From: Marinifilum fragile JCM 15579
GTDB taxonomy: Bacteria > Bacteroidota > Bacteroidia > Bacteroidales > Marinifilaceae
NCBI RefSeq assembly: GCF_001310955.1
Contig: NZ_BAZX01000003.1
Location: forward strand, 124,001 to 188,000
DNA length: 64,000 nucleotides
Direction of reading: 5' to 3'
The notes beneath the pieces were generated by a model. The model was given only the letters and a program-made list of their open reading frames with translations, had not been told where the DNA came from and made no database searches. Positions 54,142 through 64,000 of this stretch are shown in pieces. The translations under genes and the position numbers were made by a program. Numbering within the stretch: position 1 is the first letter of the stretch; each line of letters opens with the position of its first letter.

Positions 54142-54918
54142 ATGATAAAAGGAGTTATAAGATTATTATTACAAATATTTCCTCGTCCGTTTTTAATTCG
54201 GCTCAGTTTATTAATTAATCGAATTATTGCTGTTTTTCTAATTGGAAATAAAGTTGAATGTCCGGTTTGTTGTGGTAAGTTTAGAAAGTTTTTACCATAC
54301 GGATACACCAAAGAAACAGGAAGAGACAATTGTTTGTGTCCAAAATGTTTATCCTTGGAAAGGCACCGATTAATGTGGTTGTATCTTAAGAATGAGACAG
54401 ATTTTTTTAACAGAAACTTAAAGGTTTTGCACATTGCTCCAGAGCAGTGTTTTTATAAAAGATTTAAAGCACAATCAAACCTGGACTATACCACAGGCGA
54501 TTTGGAATCACCAATTGCAGATGTTCATTTCGATGTGCAAGAAATTCCATTTGATGAGAATACATTTGATGTTGTTATCTGTAACCATGTGTTGGAACAT
54601 GTAGAAAGCGACTCAAAAGCCATGAGCGAGTTCTATAGAATTCTAAAACCAAATGGATTTGCGATTCTTCAGGTGCCAATGGATACCGAGAATCCAAAGA
54701 CAGAGGAGGATCCATCGGTTACCAATCCAAAGGAGAGGGAGAGATTGTATCGCCAGAAGGACCATGTTCGTTTGTATGGCTTAGATTATATAAGTCGATT
54801 ACAAAAAGCTGGTTTTAAAGTTAAGGAAAGCAAATATTCCAAGAAATTTACTTCCGATGTAGCGGAGAGATATCGATTACCTGTGAATGAAATTTTCTAC
54901 TTCAATCAAAAATTATAG
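54142..54918 (+). CDS. Class I SAM-dependent methyltransferase with zinc-ribbon-like start
   Basis: The 258-residue protein has a hydrophobic N-terminal segment, a four-Cys ribbon (CPVC and CPKC, about 41-72), then a methyltransferase fold with VLHIAPE (about 95), TTGDLESP and VVICNHVLEHVESD (about 147). A TTG at 54115 would extend the frame by nine codons, but the ATG at 54142 is preferred. Substrate is not known; its setting between two glycosyltransferases suggests glycan or lipid carrier modification, which is inference. The next ATG at 54920 follows its stop by one base. Confidence 0.82.
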   Translation: MIKGVIRLLLQIFPRPFLIRLSLLINRIIAVFLIGNKVECPVCCGKFRKFLPYGYTKETGRDNCLCPKCLSLERHRLMWLYLKNETDFFNRNLKVLHIAPEQCFYKRFKAQSNLDYTTGDLESPIADVHFDVQEIPFDENTFDVVICNHVLEHVESDSKAMSEFYRILKPNGFAILQVPMDTENPKTEEDPSVTNPKERERLYRQKDHVRLYGLDYISRLQKAGFKVKESKYSKKFTSDVAERYRLPVNEIFYFNQKL

Positions 54919-54919
54919 A

Positions 54920-55933
54920 ATGCATTCTGATATTCAATTTTCAATTATAATTCCGGTGTATAATCGACCGGATGAAATGAAAGAATTACTTGATAGTCTG
55001 TCGGCTCAGACTTATAAAGAATTTGAGTTGGTTGTGGTTGAAGATGGTTCTTCGATAAAATCTGAGGAACTTTGTAAATCATACGCTGATAGAATTAATA
55101 TCTCATACTATTACAAAGAAAATCAGGGTCCTAGTATTGGGCGAAATTATGGTTTGGCCAAAGCAAAAGGGAACTATTTCTTGTTTTTTGATTCAGATTG
55201 TATTCTGCCTGCTCATTATATGGAAACCATTCATAAAGAATTGACTGGAAATTTTGTTGATTGTTATGGTGGGCCCGATGGAGCCATGGATGATTTTTCT
55301 GATTTTCAGAAAGCAGTTTCCTATGCCATGACTTCTTTTTTTACTACTGGTGGAATAAGGGGAGGAAAGAAGCAGGTTCATAAATTTCATCCAAGAAGTT
55401 TTAATTTGGGATTTTCGAAAGCGGTGTACGAAAATACAGGCGGATTTCCAGTAACTACAATGCACCCTGGCGAAGATATGGTGTTTGCCATTGAGGTAAT
55501 TAAACGTGGTTTCGAAACCCGATTGGTAAGCAATGCCTATGTGTTTCACAAAAGAAGAATCTCTTTTAAGAAATTCTACAAGCAGGTTTTTGGCTTTGGA
55601 AAAACTCGCTATATCATTTCAAAACACTATCCTGAAACCTTTAAAATTTTCTTCTTGTTTCCATCTCTTTTTGTGTTGGGAACAATAGGTTCATTGCTTT
55701 TAGCTTTAATCCTTCATCAAGTTTTTGCCTTCCCGGTACTACTATATACGTTTCTTGTTTTTGCTGATGCCTTAACCAAAACCCAATCACTAAAAATTAG
55801 CATAAAAGCTTTGGCAGCAAGTTATGTGCAACTTTTTGCTTACGGAATTGGTTTTATGGATGCTGTGTGGAAGCACAAAGTACTTGGTAAAGATGAATTT
55901 GGTGTGTTTGGTAAAGGGTTTTATGAAGAGTAA
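54920..55933 (+). CDS. Family 2 glycosyltransferase
   Basis: The 337-residue protein begins HSDIQFSIIIPVYNRPDEMKELLDSL, with VVEDGSS (about 43) and FFDSDC (about 92) for the metal site, and PGEDMVFAIEVIKRGFETRLV (about 180). The C-terminal third has hydrophobic helices (FLFPSLFVLGTIGSLLLALIL). The frame is open 11 codons upstream, inside the preceding gene, but the ATG at 54920 directly follows that gene's stop codon and is the better start. Acceptor and donor sugars are unknown. Confidence 0.9.
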   Translation: MHSDIQFSIIIPVYNRPDEMKELLDSLSAQTYKEFELVVVEDGSSIKSEELCKSYADRINISYYYKENQGPSIGRNYGLAKAKGNYFLFFDSDCILPAHYMETIHKELTGNFVDCYGGPDGAMDDFSDFQKAVSYAMTSFFTTGGIRGGKKQVHKFHPRSFNLGFSKAVYENTGGFPVTTMHPGEDMVFAIEVIKRGFETRLVSNAYVFHKRRISFKKFYKQVFGFGKTRYIISKHYPETFKIFFLFPSLFVLGTIGSLLLALILHQVFAFPVLLYTFLVFADALTKTQSLKISIKALAASYVQLFAYGIGFMDAVWKHKVLGKDEFGVFGKGFYEE

Positions 55934-55967
55934 ATCTTAGTTCGAACCACGGTTTGCTCAAAGAATT

Positions 55968-56870
55968 TTAAGAAATATTCTTATCTAAATATTCGATAAT
56001 CTTCTTTTCCTGATCAGGGTGGAACCATTGAATTTCATCATCTCTTCTAAACCAGGACAATTGTCGCTTAGCATATCTTCTGGAGTTACGTTTGATCAGT
56101 TCAATGGCTTTTTCTAAACTGATTTTATCTTCGAAATGTTCAAAGAGCTCTTTGTAACCAACCGTATTTAGAGAGTTATAGTGTCGGTATTCAAAAACGG
56201 ATTTTGCCTCTTCAATTAAGCCTTCTTCTATCATGATATCTACTCTTCGATTAATTCTATCGTAAAGTTCTTTGCGATCGCGATTTAATCCAATTTTAAT
56301 GATATCAAAGTCTCTTTGTTTTCTCGAATTGGTTCTCAATTCAGAATATGGCTTTCCTGCCATCAGGCAAATTTCAACAGCATGGATTACTCTTTTGGCA
56401 TTCTTTAAATCAACTTGATTGTAAAAAACAGGATCGAGTTGTTTCAATTGCATTCTCATATACTCCAATCCCTCTTTTTCATACTTCTCAAAAACTTCTT
56501 TTCTTAGTTCTGGATCAATTGTTGGAATTTCATCAATGCCATTGCATACTGCATCGATATACATCATACTGCCTCCAACCAATAAAACCTCATCTTTTTC
56601 CTGGAAAAGATCTTCAAGCAAAGCCAATGTTTGTTTTTCACACTCCCATGAACTGAAATAATCATGTATGGAATGAGTATGAATAAAATGATGTTTAACA
56701 GCTTCCAGTTGCTCAGGTTCAGGAACTGCCGTGCCAATACGCATTTCGCGATATACTTGTCTGCTATCGGATGAAGAGATTTCGGTGTTAAAATGCTTGG
56801 CAATATTGATGCTTAAATCAGTTTTACCTACTCCGGTTGGGCCAAGTATAACAATTAGTGTTTTTGGCAT
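55968..56870 (-). CDS. miaA: tRNA dimethylallyltransferase
   Basis: The 300-residue enzyme transfers a dimethylallyl group to A37 of tRNAs that read codons starting with U. It has the P-loop ILGPTGVGKTDLSINIA at the N-terminus, SSDSRQVYREMRIGTAVP (about 34), GGSMMYIDAVCNGID (about 98) and a C-terminal RRYAKRQLSWFRRDDEIQWF. It converges with the glycosyltransferase at 55933 with no obvious terminator. Confidence 0.95.
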   Translation of the reverse strand: MPKTLIVILGPTGVGKTDLSINIAKHFNTEISSSDSRQVYREMRIGTAVPEPEQLEAVKHHFIHTHSIHDYFSSWECEKQTLALLEDLFQEKDEVLLVGGSMMYIDAVCNGIDEIPTIDPELRKEVFEKYEKEGLEYMRMQLKQLDPVFYNQVDLKNAKRVIHAVEICLMAGKPYSELRTNSRKQRDFDIIKIGLNRDRKELYDRINRRVDIMIEEGLIEEAKSVFEYRHYNSLNTVGYKELFEHFEDKISLEKAIELIKRNSRRYAKRQLSWFRRDDEIQWFHPDQEKKIIEYLDKNIS

Positions 56871-56982
56871 AGCGTATAAAAATGAGAATTGGTGTATTGA
56901 GTATCAATCAACAAATAATGAGTAAAGTCTTTGTTTCAAACCGCAAGACATTACTCATTATTTATTGAAAATTATTCATTGA

Positions 56983-57558
56983 TTACAGGATGTCCTCGTA
57001 ATCATCAAGGTTTTCAAATTCAGGACCTTCGTTAAAATCATCATCAAAATCAGCTAGGTAATCATCGGCTGTATTCGGAGCTTCTTTTTTAGCACCTGTA
57101 TCCATGCTTCCTAAATCCAGGCCAGCAAAATTTTCAGCATCCATCATTATTTGCTGTGGCGCTTTTCCTTTGGCAACAATGCATTTTGGGTAATCAGAAG
57201 TTGATTTTGCAATTCCTTTTTCGATTAATTCAACATTGAAATATCTGTCAGAGAAAAAGTCAAATACATATATTAAGTCAGAATTTTCTTTTGATGAGAA
57301 TTCACGAATCATTGCAACGTCCATCGCAACAACATTCATGTTGTCATCTTCCTCGGTATTCATTTCAAATAATGCAATTTCCAAACCTCTTTGTCCATCT
57401 GCACCTATTTGGTAAAACGAGGCCATCTGAGAACTATCGTACCCAACGGATTCTTGAATTGCATTGTGCATATCCAACCATGTTTGTTCATGTCCAATCT
57501 CTATTTCTCTCTCGAAATCATCAACCTCGGTAGAGGTTATTTTAAATCTGTATATCAT
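56983..57558 (-). CDS. Plasmid pRiA4b ORF-3-like protein
   Basis: The 191-residue protein starts YRFKITSTEVDDFEREIEIGHEQTWLDMHNAIQESVGYDSSQMASFY, typical of the pRiA4b ORF-3 (IS1096 passenger TnpR-like) family, followed by a segment YVFDFFSDRYFNVELIEKGIAK and an acidic C-terminal tail rich in Asp/Glu (about 160-191). Despite the family name it is widely chromosomal in Bacteroidota and shows no sign of recent mobility. It lies 13 bases after the acyl-CoA reductase gene, in the same orientation. Confidence 0.85.
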   Translation of the reverse strand: MIYRFKITSTEVDDFEREIEIGHEQTWLDMHNAIQESVGYDSSQMASFYQIGADGQRGLEIALFEMNTEEDDNMNVVAMDVAMIREFSSKENSDLIYVFDFFSDRYFNVELIEKGIAKSTSDYPKCIVAKGKAPQQIMMDAENFAGLDLGSMDTGAKKEAPNTADDYLADFDDDFNEGPEFENLDDYEDIL

Positions 57559-57571
57559 TGTGTAAGTTCTC

Positions 57572-58636
57572 TTATAATTCTGTTAAAAATTGCATTGTAT
57601 CTACATTGTCAGCGTAGTCCCATAATTGAGGTTCTTGAGCTTTTCCAAAAGGAATGGTATCATCTAAATTCGAAGCAACAATACATTGAATTAACTCAGA
57701 ATCAAGCTTTAGTTTTTGTTCGATATCCTGAAGTTCGGAATAATATTCAAAGTAAACAACCCCTACAGGCGATGCAATTTCTGTATTCTCTTGTAGTAAC
57801 AAAAATCCATTGTCGTAATGTTGAATTTTATTCATTAACAACAGTGATCGTTGGTAATCGTAGTTGTTAGCATATTTGCTGTGATCGATGATGTGTTTAT
57901 AATCTTCCCAATGTTTAAGTAAGTTGGTAATATCGTAATTCTTAGGAATATATAGTTTTGATACATTTCTGCATCCTAAACCAAAATACAGGAAGATATC
58001 ATTGCCTAGTGCTTTAATTTCTTCCTCGGTTTCATTGCCTGATATTACCGCAACAGAGTTTCTGTTTCTTCTAATAATATTAGGGTATTTCGAGAAATAA
58101 GCGTCAAAGTATCTGGCCGAATTGTTACTTCCGGTTGCTATAATTGCATCGAAGCTGGTTTCACCACTTAGTTGTCCGGATTGAAAATGGATAAGATTTT
58201 CGAATTCTGGATTCAAGTTAATCAATAGTTTCGCAATGAAATCAAGCAATTGATTGTCTTTGGCAGATAATTTTCCAATAAAGGTATGACCTGAGATTAA
58301 TACTGAAAGCATATCGTGAAAACCAACCATTGGAATATTTCCTGCCATAATTATAGCAACATTTTTATTGGTGTTGTTTTCTGAAACCTGGTATTTTTTG
58401 AGCCATTGGTTTAAGTTCTCTTCTGTTAAGAATTGACAAATACCCTGTATTGAAGCTCGAACATGATTAGGAGTGAACCATAAGTTTTCGTTTGAAACCC
58501 TGTTTAGTAATTCCTTAAATTCTTCAAAGTATTGAGCGTTTAACTCGTGCTTTGTTATTTGTATTTCTTCCTTTGAAAATTGCTTTAAGAACTTACCTAG
58601 TTCAACAAATGCACTAATTCTTTCCTGAATCTTCAT
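57572..58636 (-). CDS. LuxC-like acyl-CoA reductase
   Basis: The 354-residue protein resembles the LuxC branch of the aldehyde dehydrogenase superfamily: AIIMAGNIPMVGFHDMLSVLISGHTFIGKLSAKD (about 93-125), ATGSNNSARYFDAYFSKYP and the Cys-bearing GLGCRNVSKLYIPKNY (about 221-236). The glycine-rich turn and the Cys suggest acyl thioester chemistry. Single copies are common in Bacteroidota without other lux genes; the native substrate is not known. It is followed by the pRiA4b-like gene. Confidence 0.85.
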   Translation of the reverse strand: MKIQERISAFVELGKFLKQFSKEEIQITKHELNAQYFEEFKELLNRVSNENLWFTPNHVRASIQGICQFLTEENLNQWLKKYQVSENNTNKNVAIIMAGNIPMVGFHDMLSVLISGHTFIGKLSAKDNQLLDFIAKLLINLNPEFENLIHFQSGQLSGETSFDAIIATGSNNSARYFDAYFSKYPNIIRRNRNSVAVISGNETEEEIKALGNDIFLYFGLGCRNVSKLYIPKNYDITNLLKHWEDYKHIIDHSKYANNYDYQRSLLLMNKIQHYDNGFLLLQENTEIASPVGVVYFEYYSELQDIEQKLKLDSELIQCIVASNLDDTIPFGKAQEPQLWDYADNVDTMQFLTEL

Positions 58637-58745
58637 ATTGATATTTGTAGCTTACAGGACCTTTATTGGTCTATTTTTGAATCGATGCAAATATAAGAAT
58701 TGTATGGAATTATTTAATATTCTTTTATGTAGGAAAAGGAGGAGA

Positions 58746-59051
58746 TTAACTCTGGGAAATCAATTTAATGATGTAGTTGGAAAGTATTAGAGTAATACTT
58801 AAAAAGAAGGATGATTTTAGTGTTACAGCAGTTAGTTTTGAATTGAATTTTAGATGAATAAAGAAGAGAAGGATAGTTGTAATGATCGGAACTAGTGCTG
58901 GATAGGTTTGAATAGATTCCCAGATGTTGCCTTTTAACAATTCTATTACAGCAGATTGAAATCCGCAGCCTGGACAAGCAATTCCCATGTGCTTTTTAAA
59001 AACACATGGGAATTGCATTTGTTCTATCCATCGAATGAATTCTTGCCACAT
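58746..59051 (-). CDS. DUF2752 membrane protein
   Basis: The 101-residue protein has the DUF2752 hallmark ACPGCGFQSAVIELLKGN (about 29-46) with a CxxC pair, then two helices (ALVPIITTILLFFIHL and SSFFLSITLILSNYIIKLI). Function is unknown. The short space to the next gene (59071) suggests a small operon with the secreted protein upstream. Confidence 0.85.
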   Translation of the reverse strand: MWQEFIRWIEQMQFPCVFKKHMGIACPGCGFQSAVIELLKGNIWESIQTYPALVPIITTILLFFIHLKFNSKLTAVTLKSSFFLSITLILSNYIIKLISQS

Positions 59052-59070
59052 TTAACAAGTAATGTAATTT

Positions 59071-59748
59071 TTAATGTGAGTTATAATAATTAAATAGTTT
59101 CTTAAGGTGCTGTTCTTTTTTTAGTTTAAGTTTATTTTCTTTAATAAACTTAGCGAGTTCAGGTTTGTCTAACAAAGACAAAATTTCATTTTTCTTAGAA
59201 GGTAATTGTACCGCTGGTTTCCCCGCCTCCTGATAATATAGCTGTGAATCTATTTTATATGAACTGGGTTTGTTTGTGTGATATCCGGTTGCAAGTCTTT
59301 CGTTTCCTTTGACGAAAACACATTTGTAATGTTTCAATAGTTTTAGTTTGCCAAATGCTAATTCCTGGAAATAATCTGTTTTAGTTTTTCCTGCTAAGTT
59401 GTAGCTGGTATATATAAATTTTTTATCGGATACAACAATAGAGTCAATTTGGGCAAACTTATTTAAAACAACAGTGTCTTTTAAATTGTTGATTAAATGA
59501 AACTCTTTGTTGTATACAAAATACCTTAGAGGAGCTAATGTTGAATGGGTAACAAGTTTAGAGTAAATTATTCCAGATTTCCAATCATCAAGATAAACTT
59601 CATAATTTGGATTTGTACCGTTTAAGATATTAGCATCATATACGTCTCTAATTTTATCCTGAAGAAGCCTTGCATCTTTTGTTGAAACTTGCGCTAGTCC
59701 GATGCTTGATAAGCATAGGAAAAACAAAATGATTTGAATTTTTTTCAT
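59071..59748 (-). CDS. Secreted hypothetical protein
   Basis: The 225-residue protein has a signal peptide ending SIGLAQ and then a beta-rich body (VYLDDWKSGIIYSKLVTHSTLAPLRYFVYNKEFHLI, GKLKLLKHYKCVFVKGNERLATGYHTNKPSSYKI) and a Lys-rich C-terminal helix (LAKFIKENKLKLKKEQHLKKLF). It is probably periplasmic or outer-membrane associated. I do not recognise a named family, though similar proteins are frequent in this phylum. Confidence 0.65.
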   Translation of the reverse strand: MKKIQIILFFLCLSSIGLAQVSTKDARLLQDKIRDVYDANILNGTNPNYEVYLDDWKSGIIYSKLVTHSTLAPLRYFVYNKEFHLINNLKDTVVLNKFAQIDSIVVSDKKFIYTSYNLAGKTKTDYFQELAFGKLKLLKHYKCVFVKGNERLATGYHTNKPSSYKIDSQLYYQEAGKPAVQLPSKKNEILSLLDKPELAKFIKENKLKLKKEQHLKKLFNYYNSH

Positions 59749-59801
59749 TGTTTTGTGGTTTGGTTAGTAAGTAGTTATCGAAGGTAATAAAAATTTTATA
59801 T

Positions 59802-59834
59802 AAAAAAAAGCCGATGTTAAATACATCGGCTTTC
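59802..59834 (-). terminator. Terminator of acnB
   Basis: Arms AAAGCCGATGT (59807-59817) and ACATCGGCTTT (59823-59833) with a TAAAT loop; the minus-strand transcript ends in an eight-base T-run. Confidence 0.9.
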
Positions 59835-59854
59835 TATATTGAATTAAGAATTGG

Positions 59855-62407
59855 TTATTGATCTCTTCTTTGGTATAGAGCATCTTCCATATCCATTTCG
59901 TCGAACTGCATGTATTTATATACTTCAGCTTCGTGTTCCTGGATTTTCTCTTTGTACATTTCCAGATACTCAGCTGGAGTTGGTAGTTTACCCATTACGG
60001 AAACAACAGCACCAAGTTCAGCAGATCCCAGGTATACCTGAGCTCCTGTACCCATACGGTTGTTAAAGTTACGAGTAGAAGTAGAGTATACAGTTGAATT
60101 ATCTGGTACTCTCAACTGGTTACCCATACAAAGCGAACAACCTGGAGTTTCAACACGAACACCTAACTGAGAGAAAGTTGAGAAAGTAGCTTCTTCTTTC
60201 AATACAGCAGCATCCATACGTGTTGGAGGTGCCATGTAAGTTCTTACCTTATCTGATGGAGTTGATCCTTTCCAAACTTTTTCACAAGCACGGAAGTGAC
60301 CAATGTTAGTCATACATGAACCGATGAATACATCCTGAATTTCGGTATTTGCAACTTCAGAAAGTAATTTTACATCATCCGGATCGTTCGGACAACACAA
60401 GATTGGCTCAGTAATTTCAGCAAGATCAATTTCGATTGTAGCAGCATATTCTGCATTTTCATCTCTTTCGATCAATGTTGGATTTGCCAACCACTCATTA
60501 CAAGCATCAATTCGGTTTTGGATAGTTTGTGCATCTTCGTAACCCATTTTGATCATTGATTCCATCAAGGCAACGTTAGATTTTACATACTCTACAACAC
60601 GTTCTTCTGATAACTTAATACAACCAGCAGCAGCAGAACGCTCAGCAGTAGCATCAGTTAACTCGAATGCTTGCTCAACAGTAATATCTTCAAGACCTTC
60701 CATCTCGATAATCTTACCATTGAAAATGTTGATTTTATTTTTCTTAGGAACAGTTAACTGTCCGTTCTTTATTGCGAAATATGGAATAGCATTTACCACA
60801 TCACGTAAAGTGATACCTGGGTTTAGCTTGCCTTTGAATTTAACCAATACTGATTCTGGCATATCCAAAGGCATGAAACCTAATGCACCAGCAAAAGCAA
60901 CCAAACCAGAACCTGCAGGGAATGAAATACCCAATGGGAAACGAGTGTGAGAGTCACCACCTGTACCAACAGTATCAGGAACCAATAAACGGTTCAACCA
61001 TGAGTGAATTACACCATCACCTTGTTTCAATGGCACACCTTTACGATCTGCCATAAATTTAGGCATGCTTTTGTGCATTGCCACGTCAGTTGCTTTTGGA
61101 TAAGCAGCAGTGTGACAGAAAGACTGCATGAACATTGGCGCTTCGAATTTCAAACAAGCCAATTCTTTGATTTCGTCGCGAGTCATAGGACCAGTAGTAT
61201 CTTGAGAACCTACAGTTGTCATTTTTGGCGCACATGATGTTCCTGGCAATACACCTTCAACACCACAAGCTTTACCCACAATTTTCTGAGCCATTGTATA
61301 ACCTTGGTTAGGTTTTGGCTGAGGGTTGTTGGCTACTTTAAAAATATCAGTAGCAGGCATTCCTAATAAAGTACGAGATTTTTCAGTTAATGCTTTACCA
61401 ATAATCAAAGGAATACGTCCTCCAGCTCTGTACTCATCAGTTAGAGTGTCTGGAGTTAGAGTATAAGTAGAAATCACCTCGCCATCACGAGTAATTTCAC
61501 CTTTTACATTGTTAATGATGATTTCATCACCAGTATTTAATACCGAAACATCAGTTGTGATTGGCAATCCACCTGAATCCTGAGTAGTGTTGTAGAAAAT
61601 TGGAGCAATAGCACCACCAATTACTACACCTGCTGTACGTTTGTTTGGAACACATGGAATATCTTCACCAATGTGCCATAACAATGAGTTGGCAGCTGAT
61701 TTACGAGAAGAACCAGTACCTACAACATCACCTACAAAAGCAACTTTGTGACCTTCTTTTCTCCATCCAGCGATAGTTTCGATACCATCCTCAAAACGAC
61801 CAGCTCCCATAGCCAAAGCATGCAATGGAATATCAGGGCGAGTAAATGCTTGCGATGCAGGCGAGAAATCATCAGTGTTGATTTCACCTTCAACTTTGTA
61901 AACTTTTAATTTGATTTCTTCTGGTAACTCTTCACGAGAAGTAAACCATTCTGCGTTTGCCCAAGATTCGATTACGCTTTTGGCAGCAGCGTTGGTTTTA
62001 GATAGCTCAGCTATAGTTTCGAAAGCATCGTAAACAAGAATAATGCCTTTAAGTGCTTCAGCAGCATCCATAGCTAACTCTTCGTTTTTCAATGCTTCTA
62101 CCAATACCTGAACATTGTAACCACCCATCATTGTTCCAAGAATTTCAATCGCTTTTTTCTTGTCGATTAATGGAGTTGATACTTCGTTTTTAAGAATTTG
62201 ACCTAAGAATTCAGCTTTAACTTTAGTTGAGTCGTCAACACCAGGTGCAATTCTTTCAGTAAAGAGGTGAAGTAAAAAATCTTCATTTCCTTGAATAGGA
62301 TTTTGTAACAAAGCACATAAATCTTGAGTCTGCTCAGCATTCAAGGGTAAGGCTGGAATTCCTTTGGCATTCCTTGCCTCTTCATGTTTTAGGTATTGTT
62401 CTAACAT
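59855..62407 (-). CDS. acnB: Aconitate hydratase B (bifunctional 2-methylisocitrate dehydratase)
   Basis: The 850-residue 4Fe-4S enzyme interconverts citrate and isocitrate via cis-aconitate. It starts with the AcnB-specific HEAT-like domain (LEQYLKHEEARNAKGIPALPLN), then the swivel domain (about 160-350, with FVGDVVGTGSSRKSAANSLLW) and the catalytic domains. Cluster ligands are at VFIGSCMTNIGHFRA and ETPGCSLCMGNQLRV. Length is close to E. coli AcnB (865). It has its own promoter and terminator. Confidence 0.96.
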   Translation of the reverse strand: MLEQYLKHEEARNAKGIPALPLNAEQTQDLCALLQNPIQGNEDFLLHLFTERIAPGVDDSTKVKAEFLGQILKNEVSTPLIDKKKAIEILGTMMGGYNVQVLVEALKNEELAMDAAEALKGIILVYDAFETIAELSKTNAAAKSVIESWANAEWFTSREELPEEIKLKVYKVEGEINTDDFSPASQAFTRPDIPLHALAMGAGRFEDGIETIAGWRKEGHKVAFVGDVVGTGSSRKSAANSLLWHIGEDIPCVPNKRTAGVVIGGAIAPIFYNTTQDSGGLPITTDVSVLNTGDEIIINNVKGEITRDGEVISTYTLTPDTLTDEYRAGGRIPLIIGKALTEKSRTLLGMPATDIFKVANNPQPKPNQGYTMAQKIVGKACGVEGVLPGTSCAPKMTTVGSQDTTGPMTRDEIKELACLKFEAPMFMQSFCHTAAYPKATDVAMHKSMPKFMADRKGVPLKQGDGVIHSWLNRLLVPDTVGTGGDSHTRFPLGISFPAGSGLVAFAGALGFMPLDMPESVLVKFKGKLNPGITLRDVVNAIPYFAIKNGQLTVPKKNKINIFNGKIIEMEGLEDITVEQAFELTDATAERSAAAGCIKLSEERVVEYVKSNVALMESMIKMGYEDAQTIQNRIDACNEWLANPTLIERDENAEYAATIEIDLAEITEPILCCPNDPDDVKLLSEVANTEIQDVFIGSCMTNIGHFRACEKVWKGSTPSDKVRTYMAPPTRMDAAVLKEEATFSTFSQLGVRVETPGCSLCMGNQLRVPDNSTVYSTSTRNFNNRMGTGAQVYLGSAELGAVVSVMGKLPTPAEYLEMYKEKIQEHEAEVYKYMQFDEMDMEDALYQRRDQ

Positions 62408-62479
62408 TTTCTTTTTGAAATTGTTGTTTAAGTGTAATATCAGTTTTTATAATAGCGAATTATTTCTCTAAATACAGAG

Positions 62480-62487
62480 CAAACATA
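62480..62487 (-). promoter_or_regulatory. Promoter -7 box of acnB
   Basis: TATGTTTG on the minus strand matches TAnnTTTG, about 73 bases before the ATG at 62407. No clear -33 TTTG. Confidence 0.55.
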
Positions 62488-62542
62488 TGGTTTTTCTGAT
62501 TACGTGATTCGAAGAATTATGTGTTTTATATCATATATGTTC

Positions 62543-62574
62543 AAAAAAAAAGACCCCGAAAATCGGAGTCTTTT
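62543..62574 (-). terminator. Terminator of gapA
   Basis: Arms AAAGACCCCGA and TCGGAGTCTTT with one wobble; the minus strand ends in a run of nine T residues. Confidence 0.88.
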
Positions 62575-62594
62575 AATCTTATATTTTGTATGGA

Positions 62595-63614
<1,020 letters not shown>

Positions 63615-63644
63615 TTAATTTATAAACCCTTTGTTTCTCAATGG

Positions 63645-63652
63645 CAAAAGTA
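63645..63652 (-). promoter_or_regulatory. Promoter -7 box of gapA
   Basis: TACTTTTG on the minus strand matches TAnnTTTG, identical to the SRP RNA and ppdK boxes. A poor match at -33. Confidence 0.55.
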
Positions 63653-63786
63653 TGTATTTTAAAAATATTTTGTATAGAAAAATTAAAAAAAAAACAAGAT
63701 ATTTTCATTGAGGATTTCATGTTTAATAAACACTAAATCAGTAAGATGAATTCGATTAAAACGATTGCAATTGCATTTCATAAGCA

Positions 63787-63814
63787 AAAAAAAATCTCAT
63801 TTTAATGAGATTTT
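63787..63814 (-). terminator. Terminator of the small lipoprotein gene
   Basis: Arms AAAAATCTCATT and AATGAGATTTTTT with long A and T runs, 10 bases beyond the stop at 63824. Confidence 0.85.
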
Positions 63815-63823
63815 TTCTTAGGA

Positions 63824-63952
63824 CTAAGCCTTTTTTAGCGTATTGCTTGTATCAGCTTTGGTATATGCAGGACATTTTTTGTCAACAGCACACGAACTGG
63901 CAAATAATCCTAAAAGAAATATAATAGCTATGGCATAAAGTGTTTTTTTCAT
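63824..63952 (-). CDS. Small lipoprotein
   Basis: A 42-residue protein starts at the ATG at 63952. A hydrophobic stretch (LYAIAIIFLLGLF) leads to the lipobox ASSC with Cys21, followed by AVDKKCPAYTKADTSNTLKKA. The short mature part with KKCPAY recalls tiny lipoproteins seen in many Bacteroidota, of unknown function. It has its own terminator, which supports a real gene. Confidence 0.7.
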   Translation of the reverse strand: MKKTLYAIAIIFLLGLFASSCAVDKKCPAYTKADTSNTLKKA

Positions 63953-64000
63953 AGGTAATAAATTTATGATTGAGACTAATTTTAAAAATTTTGGAAAAGA

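Noticed and set aside
56983..57558. Mobile element, suggested by the family name IS1096 passenger
   Set aside because: No inverted repeats, transposase or target-site duplication; the family is chromosomal in many Bacteroidota.
60549..60950. 133-codon plus-strand frame inside acnB
   Set aside because: Antisense shadow of a strongly coding gene; no start signal or family match.

Overview
The window is AT-rich chromosomal DNA of a Bacteroidota bacterium. The evidence is a SusC/SusD pair with an ECF sigma/FecR switch, promoters of the TTTG / TAnnTTTG type, FecR-DUF4974 and DUF4469-like proteins, a tmRNA tag ending NYALAA, and a short primary sigma factor starting MRQLKITKQ. Strict-anaerobe style pyruvate:ferredoxin oxidoreductase next to pyruvate phosphate dikinase, with AcnB, points to a fermentative or facultatively anaerobic marine member of Bacteroidales/Marinilabiliales (a Labilibaculum/Marinifilum-like organism is my guess; the genus is not proven by the sequence).

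Layout. 1-2.1 kb: a partial secreted protein, a SnoaL-like protein, an HU/Ig-like protein, and between them REP-like hairpins and a 23-bp tandem array. 2.7-21.1 kb: a polysaccharide utilisation locus with ECF sigma, FecR anti-sigma, SusC, SusD, three GH92 alpha-mannosidases and two BSP-family zinc peptidases carrying PKD and discoidin-like modules. The likely target is mannosylated glycoprotein. 21.2-26.8 kb: tmRNA, a saccharopine-dehydrogenase-like enzyme, rpe, primary sigma factor, rho. 27-36.3 kb: an AAA ATPase behind a palindromic operator candidate, then nifJ, a dihydroorotate-dehydrogenase-like protein and ppdK. 36.4-45 kb: a second 23-bp array, PepSY, LVIVD and beta-barrel proteins, ruvX, def, a DUF6588-like protein, comEC. 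44.5-49.4 kb: trkA, two trkH genes and an SRPBCC protein. 49.8-52.3 kb: a small orphan, tsaC, fsa, four tRNA-Thr genes and the SRP RNA. 52.5-64 kb: DUF4199, two glycosyltransferases flanking a methyltransferase, miaA, a pRiA4b ORF-3-like protein, a LuxC-like acyl-CoA reductase, DUF2752, acnB, gapA and a 42-residue lipoprotein.

How it fits together. The PUL is a self-contained sensing, import and degradation unit: SusC has the N-terminal STN domain expected to signal through FecR to the ECF sigma. The rest is mostly housekeeping, with central carbon metabolism (rpe, fsa, gapA, acnB, nifJ, ppdK) spread among translation and envelope genes.

Quality note. Five otherwise well-conserved genes (susC, both BSP genes, trkA twice, fsa) are broken by 1-2 base indels, five of the six at short homopolymers. 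That pattern looks more like residual assembly error than gene decay. The least explained signals are the two intergenic 23-bp-period arrays, which share a partial column framework, and a perfect 24-bp palindrome in front of the AAA ATPase gene.
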